From positions 1 to 5,043 of the forward strand of contig MVRP01000263.1 of the NCBI GenBank assembly GCA_002067405.1: DNA of 5,043 nucleotides, in the 5' to 3' direction. The stretch is from Syntrophorhabdaceae bacterium PtaU1.Bin034. Its GTDB lineage: Bacteria > Desulfobacterota_G > Syntrophorhabdia > Syntrophorhabdales > WCHB1-27. Shown here piece after piece: positions 1 to 5,026 of the stretch. Every line of letters starts with the position of its first letter. Position 1 is the stretch's first letter. The notes beneath the pieces are model-generated. The model saw nothing but the letters and a program-made list of their open reading frames with translations. It made no database searches and had not been told where the DNA came from. The position numbers were made by a program, and so were the translations under genes.

Positions 1-260
1 CTCCTGTTCAGGTAGTCGGCCATCTCGTCTATTTTCGGTCCCGGATCCTCGCTGTCCCTGAACTCGATGACGTCGCCGCCGGAGCAAAACGTCTTTCCCT
101 CGCCCCGTATCACTATTATGGACGCCCCCTGCCTCTCGGCCGCCTGGAGAGAACCGTACAGGTCTTTCAGCAACTCGAGGCTCATGGCGTTCTTCTTATC
201 CGGTCTATTCAAGGTCAGGGTACACACCCCATCGGCGTAGACTTCACTCACAACACCCAT
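1..260 (-). CDS. Enoyl-CoA hydratase/isomerase (crotonase) family protein, N-terminal part only
   Basis: This is the first 86 codons of a gene that runs off the left edge of the window. The reading frame is open from the ATG at 260-258 to base 3. It carries the classic crotonase N-terminus: LNRPDKKNAM at residues 17-26, then a beta strand (IIVIRG, 48-53) leading into FCSGGD at 58-63, which matches the family's oxyanion-hole and CoA-binding segment (consensus FCAGGD). Members act on acyl-CoA thioesters, mostly by hydration or isomerisation of a 2-enoyl-CoA, in beta-oxidation or aromatic and dicarboxylic acid breakdown. The start is well supported by AGGAGG six bases upstream. The catalytic acidic residues lie in the missing part, so the exact reaction cannot be assigned. 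It lies 155 bases downstream of the IDI-2-like gene on the same strand, so co-transcription is possible but not shown. Confidence 0.9.
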   Translation of the reverse strand, partial: MGVVSEVYADGVCTLTLNRPDKKNAMSLELLKDLYGSLQAAERQGASIIVIRGEGKTFCSGGDVIEFRDSEDPGPKIDEMADYLNR

Positions 261-415
261 GATTCTCCTCCTGTTAATTGTCGGGATTTAATGCTATCGC
301 ATGAAGCGGCGCTTAGCGTTTCTAAATGATTAATCAGGTGGGGGATTTTTTCAAGATTAATTTGACATTTTATAGACTGTGGCAATACAGGGCGACGACT
401 GGCTGACCTCTGAGC
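261..415 (-). other. Intergenic gap with possible weak promoter for the crotonase gene
   Basis: This 155-base gap separates the IDI-2-like stop codon from the crotonase start and is clearly more AT-rich than the flanking genes. On the minus strand there is a TATAAA (374-369) without a good -35 box, and a TTGAAA (354-349) with only a poor -10 (AATCAT, 331-326). A 10-bp palindrome, TGATTAATCA, lies at 327-336. I see no hairpin followed by a T run that would end transcription after the IDI-2-like gene. The gap is long enough for a separate promoter, but neither candidate is convincing. Confidence 0.3.
267..272 (-). promoter_or_regulatory. Ribosome binding site of the crotonase gene
   Basis: On the minus strand a perfect AGGAGG sits six bases before the ATG at 260-258. 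This fixes the start of the truncated crotonase gene. Confidence 0.8.
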
Positions 416-1402
416 TTACGCAATTGCACCTTTCAGCTCTCCCGTTGTCCTGCATCCGCAAAACCAGAGAGCGACGAGAAGTTCCTCTTTCAGCTTTTCT
501 ATTCCCCGGACCACTTCGTCCGCGGAATTTTCTGCCCATTTGAGAAAAGGGAGGGCCATGGAGGCGAGGTTTGCGCCGAGGGCAAGGGCCTTTGCCATAT
601 CGACCCCTGACCTGATGCCTCCCGAGGCGATCAGGCATTGGCTTTTTTTCAGCCATTTCCGGGCCGCCACAATCACATCCCTGGTGCATCCGCCGAGGCA
701 TTCGTACATAGTGTAATCCTTTCCCTGGATGATCCCTTCGATCCTCGCCCAGTTCGTGCCGCCCAGACCCGCGGTGTCCACTCCCGCAATCTTGTTTGCC
801 CCGGCCCATCGAATAACCGACTCAGGCAATCCGCAGCCGACCTCCTTGAGGAATACCGGATAGGGAAAGTCGTCCAGTACCACCGCTAGGGCATCGAGTG
901 ACCCACGAAAATCCCTCTCGCCGTCGGCCTGCAAAATCTCATGGAGCGGGTTCACGTAGAGAATAATGCCGTCGGCCCCGATAGATTCCACGGCCTCCAG
1001 CAGGTAGTCCTTCCCTCTCTTCGCGTGCATCAGACCCAAATTGCCGAGCAGCGGAATGCTTGGCGCAAATTCCCTTATCAGATACGACTCCGGGCCCACC
1101 TTCTTTTCGAGCATGGGCCTCTCAGACCCAAGGGCCATGGCTATCCGGCAGCGCTCGGCCGCCTGGGCAAGGTTCCTGTTGATCTTGCCCGACCTTGAGC
1201 CCCCTCCGGTTATCGGGGCTATCATGAGTGGAAGGGAGAGTGTTTTGCCGAGAAACCGGATGCTCGTGTCCATATCGCTGAAGGAGAAGTCCGGAAATCC
1301 CCCCACGAGGTCCACGTTTTCCAGTCCGGTGCGCCGGTCCGATTCTACCCGGTGATTGAGACACACCTCTAAATGGACATCTTTGATGTGACTGTAGCTC
1401 AT
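416..1402 (-). CDS. Divergent type 2 isopentenyl-diphosphate delta-isomerase-like FMN enzyme
   Basis: The 328-residue protein has the TIM-barrel layout of type 2 IDI, a reduced-FMN, Mg-dependent enzyme that interconverts isopentenyl and dimethylallyl diphosphate. Visible family motifs are ITGG (64-67), ALGSER (90-95), GNLG (120-123), KEVGCG (186-191), VDTAGLGGTNWA (208-219), the flavin-phosphate segment ASGGIRSG (259-266), ALGA (274-277) and MALPFL (282-287). Length is close to the family's usual 330-360. Key positions differ. The HLNxxQE active-site motif reads YVNPLHE (149-155), so the catalytic Gln is His154 and the His is Tyr149; Asn151 and the metal-binding Glu155 remain. The N-terminal RK pair is Ile6-Lys7, and the usual WGIPT segment is replaced by LGGCT (236-240). 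It has eight cysteines. FMN binding is likely, but true IDI activity is doubtful. The start has GGGAG six bases upstream and lies 13 bases after the flavoprotein gene, suggesting coupled translation. Confidence 0.85.
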   Translation of the reverse strand: MSYSHIKDVHLEVCLNHRVESDRRTGLENVDLVGGFPDFSFSDMDTSIRFLGKTLSLPLMIAPITGGGSRSGKINRNLAQAAERCRIAMALGSERPMLEKKVGPESYLIREFAPSIPLLGNLGLMHAKRGKDYLLEAVESIGADGIILYVNPLHEILQADGERDFRGSLDALAVVLDDFPYPVFLKEVGCGLPESVIRWAGANKIAGVDTAGLGGTNWARIEGIIQGKDYTMYECLGGCTRDVIVAARKWLKKSQCLIASGGIRSGVDMAKALALGANLASMALPFLKWAENSADEVVRGIEKLKEELLVALWFCGCRTTGELKGAIA

Positions 1403-1415
1403 GTCCCCTCTCCCG

Positions 1416-2006
1416 CTAGACTGAACCGTCCGGCCCGAGGCCGATCAATTTTCTCCCCGCGTGATAGACTTCGTCAAAAGCGGTTTTGTGCGCGCAGATC
1501 GCCCCCTTGCTGTCTATGCCCAGGAAGGCCACCACTTCGTGCTCCTGCACACTTATGCTTCTGAAGAAGGCCTTGGCCGTTGCGTCGCTGCACTGGATTC
1601 CTATCTCTTTCTTCATGCCTCCGACCAAAAGCAGCAAACCCTTTCTTCCGTTCGGTCCCTCCGGAATGGGTTTTTTCAGCAGGTATTTCTCGCACCAAAA
1701 GGCCTGACATCTGTCGATCATGATCTTTGCCTGTGCCGAGAGACCGAAAAAGAAAACGGGAGATGCAAGAATGAAGCGCTCGCAGCGCCGGATCGCATCG
1801 GCTATCATGGTCATGTCATCCTTCCACACGCATTCGCCCGTTCCTTCACAGCCGCCGCAGTCCTGACACGGCCTGATATTCATTTCATTGAGGTTAAACT
1901 TCAGTACATCATGACCGGCATATTCAATCGGCCTGACCGTCTCCCACAAAAGGGTCTCGGTATTTCCTCCGGTTCTCGGTGAACCATTAAAAACGGCAAC
2001 CTTCAT
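1416..2006 (-). CDS. Flavodoxin-fold NADPH-dependent FMN reductase family / iron-sulfur flavoprotein-like
   Basis: This soluble protein of 196 residues has a flavodoxin-like fold. The FMN phosphate loop is FNGSPRTGGNT (residues 6-16), and SPVFFFGLSAQAKIMIDR (82-99) is the second signature of the family. Between them four cysteines (Cys47, 50, 53, 59) are spaced C-x2-C-x2-C-x5-C and followed by an acidic DD, the compact motif that binds a [4Fe-4S] cluster in the Isf iron-sulfur flavoproteins of anaerobes. Related flavin reductases keep similar cysteines without a proven cluster. The expected role is electron transfer or reduction of a flavin, quinone or small molecule. In this operon it could supply electrons to the downstream FMN enzyme, since IDI-2 flavin must be reduced; that is inference. 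A GTG two codons upstream (2012-2010) is in frame, but it overlaps the GCAGG/AGGG ribosome site, so ATG 2006 is preferred, giving the typical MKVAVFNGSPR start. Confidence 0.87.
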   Translation of the reverse strand: MKVAVFNGSPRTGGNTETLLWETVRPIEYAGHDVLKFNLNEMNIRPCQDCGGCEGTGECVWKDDMTMIADAIRRCERFILASPVFFFGLSAQAKIMIDRCQAFWCEKYLLKKPIPEGPNGRKGLLLLVGGMKKEIGIQCSDATAKAFFRSISVQEHEVVAFLGIDSKGAICAHKTAFDEVYHAGRKLIGLGPDGSV

Positions 2007-2011
2007 CTTCA

Positions 2012-2019
2012 CCTGCCCT
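2012..2019 (-). promoter_or_regulatory. Ribosome binding site deciding the flavoprotein start
   Basis: On the minus strand AGGGCAGG lies 5-9 bases before ATG 2006-2004 but directly abuts or overlaps the in-frame GTG at 2012-2010. The spacing therefore favours the ATG, which also removes a redundant leading Met-Lys pair. Confidence 0.55.
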
Positions 2020-2025
2020 GTAGTC

Positions 2026-2442
2026 TCAGAATTTCAACGTGATCTTCTCGCTGCCGTCCTTCCGCTTTACTTTCACCCGGATCTCAAGACTGCTGTCCCT
2101 GATGCCGACAGCCAGAGGAATCTCGCCTTTCCTGTCTTCTATGTGGGTGATCCGTCTCACCGCATCAATGATCTTGTCGCCTATTTCCCGGCCCGGGGAA
2201 GGAAGGTCCGTATCCCTATACTCGGCGACGGCCCGTATCGTCCCGTCATCCGTCCTTTCCAGAGATATCTCCTTTGCGTTCCGGTCGACACCGTGAAGTA
2301 CTGCGAGGGCCAGCCATTTGAGCGCTGCCTCGTCTTTATCCGCGTCATTCGTGAGCAGCGCCATCTCTTTCAGAAAATCGGTTTCGGCAAAGCAATCGCA
2401 CAACTCCTGCATCCTTTGATGGGGCGTGCCCATATCTCTCAT
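2026..2442 (-). CDS. Conserved-looking hypothetical protein, 138 residues, first gene of the operon
   Basis: I do not recognise this protein family. It has no signal peptide and no transmembrane segment, and is probably cytoplasmic. Residues 1-58 look alpha-helical, with an amphipathic helix around ALKWLALAVLHGV (40-52). Residues 58-85 and 107-138 alternate hydrophobic and charged residues like beta strands (for example SLEIRVKVKRKDG, 118-130). Two cysteines (15 and 17) lie in the helical part and no catalytic motif is evident. It starts at an ATG with GGAGG six bases upstream, so the start is secure. It ends about 13-19 bases before the flavoprotein start, so it is very likely co-transcribed with the flavoprotein and the IDI-2-like gene. 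A small accessory, regulatory or chaperone role for those flavoenzymes is possible, but only from position. Codon use resembles its neighbours. Confidence 0.8.
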   Translation of the reverse strand: MRDMGTPHQRMQELCDCFAETDFLKEMALLTNDADKDEAALKWLALAVLHGVDRNAKEISLERTDDGTIRAVAEYRDTDLPSPGREIGDKIIDAVRRITHIEDRKGEIPLAVGIRDSSLEIRVKVKRKDGSEKITLKF

Positions 2443-2448
2443 GGCTTA

Positions 2449-2453
2449 CCTCC
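2449..2453 (-). promoter_or_regulatory. Ribosome binding site of the 138-residue hypothetical gene
   Basis: A minus-strand GGAGG lies six bases before the ATG at 2442-2440. It supports this gene, which has no recognised family, as truly translated. Confidence 0.75.
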
Positions 2454-2486
2454 AGTTTAGCCAAGAATGGCCGTGTTTCACAATAT

Positions 2487-2515
2487 AAATTAAGCACAGC
2501 GACCGTCTGCTGCAA
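2487..2515 (-). promoter_or_regulatory. Candidate weak promoter for the minus-strand operon
   Basis: On the minus strand TTGCAG (2515-2510) is followed after 17 bases by TAATTT (2492-2487), inside an AT-rich patch upstream of the first operon gene. The -10 match is poor (3 of 6), so this is only the best available candidate in the divergent intergenic region. The predicted transcript leader would be about 35-40 bases. Confidence 0.25.
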
Positions 2516-2555
2516 CGAAATAATGCCTTTTAAAGCCGGATATCCAGCTCGTTGG

Positions 2556-2584
2556 TTGACGATCCCCGGTAAGGGAATTAAAGT
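2556..2584 (+). promoter_or_regulatory. Candidate sigma-70-type promoter for the universal stress protein gene
   Basis: TTGACG (2556-2561, 5 of 6 consensus) and TAAAGT (2579-2584, 4 of 6) are separated by the ideal 17 bases. Transcription would begin near 2591, giving a leader of about 60 bases before the ATG at 2654. Confidence 0.5.
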
Positions 2585-2640
2585 TCGCTTAGTGATAATT
2601 GTCCGGTATTGCGGATTTTTTGCAAAACCAATTCTGAACG

Positions 2641-2646
2641 AAGGAG
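2641..2646 (+). promoter_or_regulatory. Ribosome binding site of the universal stress protein gene
   Basis: AAGGAG lies seven bases before the ATG at 2654. The frame is open upstream to a TTG at 2609, but the ribosome site and the family's usual MIKSILMPTDGS start show that translation begins at 2654. Confidence 0.85.
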
Positions 2647-2653
2647 AAATATC

Positions 2654-3106
2654 ATGATCAAGAGCATCCTCATGCCCACCGACGGTTCGGAAACGGCCCG
2701 CAAGGCCGCCAAGTATGCATACGAGCTTGCAGTCCTGTCCCAGGCAAGCGTCACGCTTGTCCACGTGATAGATACGAGTGTATTTGTGGGCAGGCTGTCG
2801 GTACCGGCACCCGAAACCCCCACTCACATCGTCGAACCGCTTGAAGACTACCTGAGGCAGGCGGCTGAACTGGACATGGAGGAAATAGCCCGACTCGGAG
2901 CGCAATGCGGCGTCGAAACCAGGAAAGTGATCAGATACGGACATCCGGTCGAGGAGATCATTGGTGAGGCAGAGAGGTCAAATATCGACCTTATCGTGAT
3001 GGGTTCACATGGCAAAAGCGTGCTCAGAGCCGCGCTCCTTGGAAGCGTGACCTTCGGTGTCATTCATAAGGACACGAAGATCCCGGTTCTCATTGTGAGG
3101 AGATGA
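2654..3106 (+). CDS. Universal stress protein (UspA family), ATP-binding type
   Basis: This 150-residue single-domain cytoplasmic protein matches the usual Usp length. It opens with KSILMPTDGSETA (residues 3-15), where Asp10 is the conserved nucleotide-contacting aspartate, followed by the first helix and a TLVHVID strand (34-40). Near the C-terminus IVMGSHGKSVLRAALLGS (114-131) fits the ATP-binding pattern G-x2-G-x9-G-S/T exactly (Gly117, Gly120, Gly130, Ser131). It is therefore expected to bind ATP like the MJ0577 type rather than be an ATP-free UspA type. The last strand is IPVLIVRR (143-150). Usp proteins usually dimerise and help survival under starvation or redox stress; the partner here is unknown. 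The gene stands alone, divergent from the flavoenzyme operon and with its own promoter candidate. I see no clear terminator after it. Confidence 0.95.
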   Translation: MIKSILMPTDGSETARKAAKYAYELAVLSQASVTLVHVIDTSVFVGRLSVPAPETPTHIVEPLEDYLRQAAELDMEEIARLGAQCGVETRKVIRYGHPVEEIIGEAERSNIDLIVMGSHGKSVLRAALLGSVTFGVIHKDTKIPVLIVRR

Positions 3107-3191
3107 CACCTTGCAGGCGATAGAGGCCACAGAGAATTTACAGGCCCCGGCCGACCCACAACGCCAGATCAACGGGATCGGCGCGTCAGGC

Positions 3192-3219
3192 TTGACAATT
3201 TCCTCTAATCTGCTAACCT
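3192..3219 (+). promoter_or_regulatory. Candidate promoter for the duplicated-domain protein gene
   Basis: A perfect TTGACA (3192-3197) is followed after 16 bases by TAACCT (3214-3219), a weak -10 (3 of 6). The start of transcription would be near 3226, about 85 bases before the ATG at 3311. The weak -10 box suggests an activated promoter or a chance -35 match. Confidence 0.4.
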
Positions 3220-3229
3220 TAAATCTGCT
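3207..3229 (+). repeat. Short direct repeat overlapping the candidate promoter
   Basis: AATCTGCT occurs at 3207-3214 and again at 3222-3229, a 15-base repeat distance. The copies lie in the spacer/-10 region and around the predicted start of transcription. This could be a tandem binding site for a regulator, but an 8-base repeat may also be chance. Confidence 0.35.
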
Positions 3230-3298
3230 GTTCAGACGGGACTTTTTTCCGGAAATAGGGATAATGCGGGAGGGTCTCAACTACGGGGATAGAAAGAG

Positions 3299-3304
3299 GG
3301 AGGG
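3299..3304 (+). promoter_or_regulatory. Ribosome binding site of the duplicated-domain protein gene
   Basis: GGAGGG (inside the purine run GAGGGAGGG, 3296-3304) lies six bases before the ATG at 3311 and fixes that start. Confidence 0.75.
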
Positions 3305-3310
3305 CGTGCG

Positions 3311-3955
3311 ATGATTCTCTTTACACAACAGTGGGACATTATACAGGGAAAAGAAGATGATTATGCGAAGTTCGTTTCCGATGTCCACCTGCCCGGGACA
3401 AAAGAATTGGGGCTTACCGCAGTCGGTGGGTATTATGTCGAAGTGGGCCCGGGCCCGAGGGTGTTCGTGGTCCATTCGGCAGGAGATCTTGCACAACTGT
3501 CGGATGCTGTTGCCACCAGGAAGTTCAGGGACCTGACACAGGACTTGAAGTCACTTGTCCGCAATTACCGGACTGCCATCATGGAGCCCACGGGCAGAAT
3601 CAAGCACGGGGAATACACCATACAAAAGGGCGTCTGGAAGTTGAATCAGTACTATGACCTCAAGTCAGGCGTCAAAAAGGAGTACGCCGACTTCATTATC
3701 AACGGATATATCCCTGTTGTGGAGAGACTTGATTATGTTGAGCTGACGGGGGGATGGAACGTCGTTCTCGGAGGTACGAGCGAGATTATCGCCGAGTTTA
3801 CATTCAAAGATCCGGTGGATATCGGAAGGCTTCTCAATAACGAGGATTTCAGGAAGGCAGCGCTCAGGCTCAGGAACGAATACGCCATCAATTACATGAG
3901 CCGGATCCTGCGCTGCACCGAGCGGTTCGATGAGCCTCGATGGTTCAAGCTCTAG
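3311..3955 (+). CDS. Uncharacterised protein with two tandem dimeric alpha/beta-barrel-like domains
   Basis: The 214-residue protein has no signal peptide or membrane segment. It consists of two similar halves, about residues 4-96 and 109-205. Each reads beta-alpha-beta-beta-alpha-beta: an aromatic first strand (QQWDI / NQYYDL), a helix with a shared Y-A-x-F (18-21 / 125-128), a GG in the second strand (39-40 / 147-148), a third strand (VFVVH / IIAEF), then a helix with a shared FR (72-73 / 180-181) and a last strand. The halves align with about one gap. This is the ferredoxin-like fold of the dimeric alpha/beta-barrel superfamily (small monooxygenases, NIPSNAP- and EthD-like proteins); two fused copies would form an intramolecular barrel. 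No heme ligand or catalytic residue can be named, so function is unknown. The C-terminal tail RFDEPRWFKL is charged and aromatic. It ends 9 bases from the stop of the convergent mutarotase-like gene. Confidence 0.85.
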   Translation: MILFTQQWDIIQGKEDDYAKFVSDVHLPGTKELGLTAVGGYYVEVGPGPRVFVVHSAGDLAQLSDAVATRKFRDLTQDLKSLVRNYRTAIMEPTGRIKHGEYTIQKGVWKLNQYYDLKSGVKKEYADFIINGYIPVVERLDYVELTGGWNVVLGGTSEIIAEFTFKDPVDIGRLLNNEDFRKAALRLRNEYAINYMSRILRCTERFDEPRWFKL

Positions 3956-3964
3956 AGTGCCGGC

Positions 3965-4936
3965 TCATTGCCGTTTCGCCACCTGCACGTTTCCCTTCCG
4001 GGTTACCGGTATAGCGGGGCAGTTATAGACAGAGGGAACGGTTATCTTCTCCAGTGATATATCGATTATCATTTCCCGGCGTTCCCCTGGTCCGAGCAGC
4101 GCGCATGTCCCGTTACCGTGCGCAGCCGCAAGATCATAAGGCACGTTCGTGCAGGGCTCGAGCACAAGCACGTAGTGTTTCCGCCACTTGCCGTAGCTCC
4201 CGAAGACCCAGACATAAGGAATCTGCTCTCCGTCGAATCTCATCAGGAATATCTTGCCCGTTCGCGCACTCCTGATCCCGCACCACGGCTCGGAAACGTT
4301 CGTTGCATAAAAAAATTCCTGTTCGTCCGCATCCCGGCCGGGGATGTGGTTAACGCGCACCTCCTTGCCGTTTTTGTCGAGGGCGACCGGGAACCTGGTT
4401 TTGCCCGGCATCCCGATAACGGTGCTGAAGCCCGTGTCAACAGGTTCTATTTCACATTCGGGCAGGACTATTTCATCTCCCGGCTCTATCTGGAGGGCCG
4501 GGTGCAGCTTGAAGAGGAACGGCAATTGCTCGTCAGAGCTGTTTTCGAGCAGGTAGCGGATTTTTATCCCCTCCTCCTCGACAAATACCCCCTTTTCCAC
4601 GCTTACAGGTACGGTCGAGCACGAGTAGCTGACGACCATGGCCGTTTTCGAGGCGGTGACAACGTGCCACGGCTGGCTCCACAGCTCACCGTGGTCCGGC
4701 AATGAACGGCCCATGAACATGCAGGCAGCGTCGTTCGGGAAGACCTCGTCCCAGCCGCCGCTCCAATTCTCGTCAAACGAGGCGCCCACTTCCAGTCGAC
4801 GGGGGCCTCCTTTATACCAGGCAGGATGCCAGAGCCACTCCTTCCCTGTTTCCAGGTCCGTAATCTGATCAATCCTTCCGCCAAGATCGGGACGGACGGC
4901 AATACGCAGCCTATCGTTCAACAGAATATATTCCAT
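3965..4936 (-). CDS. Aldose 1-epimerase (galactose mutarotase)-like protein
   Basis: The 323-residue soluble protein has the layout of the galactose-mutarotase-like beta-sandwich superfamily, whose members interconvert alpha and beta anomers of sugars or bind sugar phosphates or glycans. Visible pieces are the N-terminal GGRIDQITD (19-27), GWDEVFPND (61-69), DHGELWSQPW (81-90), FKLHPAL (142-148) and LEPCTN (259-264). His82, His145 and Glu260 occupy the places of the two active-site histidines and the catalytic glutamate of aldose 1-epimerases, so catalysis is plausible. Length is usual for the family (300-350). It may equally be a sugar-binding relative; the sugar cannot be told. A GTG two codons upstream (4942-4940) is in frame, but AAGGGGG at 4948-4942 runs right up to and into it, so ATG 4936 is the start. 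No sugar-pathway gene is seen nearby; its upstream neighbour lies outside the window. Confidence 0.85.
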   Translation of the reverse strand: MEYILLNDRLRIAVRPDLGGRIDQITDLETGKEWLWHPAWYKGGPRRLEVGASFDENWSGGWDEVFPNDAACMFMGRSLPDHGELWSQPWHVVTASKTAMVVSYSCSTVPVSVEKGVFVEEEGIKIRYLLENSSDEQLPFLFKLHPALQIEPGDEIVLPECEIEPVDTGFSTVIGMPGKTRFPVALDKNGKEVRVNHIPGRDADEQEFFYATNVSEPWCGIRSARTGKIFLMRFDGEQIPYVWVFGSYGKWRKHYVLVLEPCTNVPYDLAAAHGNGTCALLGPGERREMIIDISLEKITVPSVYNCPAIPVTRKGNVQVAKRQ

Positions 4937-4941
4937 CAGCA

Positions 4942-4948
4942 CCCCCTT
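4942..4948 (-). promoter_or_regulatory. Ribosome binding site deciding the mutarotase-like start
   Basis: On the minus strand AAGGGGG ends five bases before ATG 4936-4934. It leaves no spacing to the in-frame GTG at 4942-4940, so the ATG is the preferred start. Confidence 0.6.
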
Positions 4949-4956
4949 GTAACTGC

Positions 4957-4988
4957 AGAAGTTGAGAAGTTGAGAAGCTGAGAAACTG
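4957..4988 (+). repeat. 8-bp purine-rich tandem repeat, four units
   Basis: Four consecutive 8-base units are seen: AGAAGTTG, AGAAGTTG, AGAAGCTG, AGAAACTG. The first two are identical and the third and fourth diverge stepwise by single bases, followed by a degenerate AGAG. The array lies just upstream of the mutarotase-like gene's ribosome site. It looks like a slipped-strand microsatellite rather than a coding or CRISPR element. Confidence 0.8.
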
Positions 4989-5026
4989 AGAGAATACGAA
5001 AACTACTTCAGATCTTCTCATCTTCT
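4957..5026. repeat. Imperfect inverted repeat formed by the tandem repeat and a pyrimidine-rich tract
   Basis: The 13 bases at 5014-5026 are the inverted complement, with one mismatch, of AGAAGTTGAGAAG, which occurs at 4957-4969 and again at 4965-4977. A hairpin with a 12-of-13 stem and a loop of 36-44 bases could form, with two alternative left arms. There is no T run right after the stem on either strand within the window, so it is not a standard terminator. The pyrimidine-rich stretch continues to the window edge. Confidence 0.6.

Larger units (their letters stand above)
3107..3310 (+). other. Intergenic region with no supported gene
   Basis: This 204-base gap between the Usp gene and the duplicated-domain gene holds a TTG-started frame running into the next gene. 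Its product is low in recognisable structure and there is no ribosome site before the TTG, so I treat it as non-coding. The gap contains a TTGACA promoter element and a short direct repeat (listed separately). No rho-independent terminator is visible for the Usp gene. Confidence 0.5.

Noticed and set aside
327..336. Perfect 10-bp palindrome TGATTAATCA as an operator
   Set aside because: A palindrome of this length is expected several times by chance in 5 kb; it does not extend outward and is not paired with a convincing promoter.
357..809. Open frame on the minus strand with no start-site support
   Set aside because: It lies mostly antiphase within the IDI-2-like gene, has no family motif, and its Gly/Arg-rich product is typical of a shadow frame in GC-rich codons.
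1461..1982. Long plus-strand open frame opposite the flavoprotein gene (173 residues)
   Set aside because: It is antisense to a gene with clear flavodoxin motifs; its own product shows no recognisable domain and there is no ribosome site.
2345..2944. Minus-strand 199-residue open frame across the divergent region
   Set aside because: It overlaps the 5' ends of two well-supported genes in the wrong frames and covers the AT-rich promoter region; the product has no motif.
3111..3314. Possible 67-residue gene between the Usp and duplicated-domain genes
   Set aside because: It begins at TTG without a Shine-Dalgarno sequence, contains the candidate promoter, and overlaps the next start codon; non-coding is simpler.
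3931..3967. TGAGCC/GGCTCA inverted repeat at the convergent gene ends as a bidirectional terminator
   Set aside because: The stem is only 6 bp with a 25-base loop and no T run on either strand, so it does not meet a rho-independent terminator pattern.
4118..4705. Plus-strand 195-residue open frame opposite the mutarotase-like gene
   Set aside because: The minus-strand reading shows clear family motifs over the same bases, and this frame has no ribosome site or family match.
4957..4988. CRISPR array
   Set aside because: The units are 8 bases, directly abutting and without spacers; this is a simple tandem repeat.
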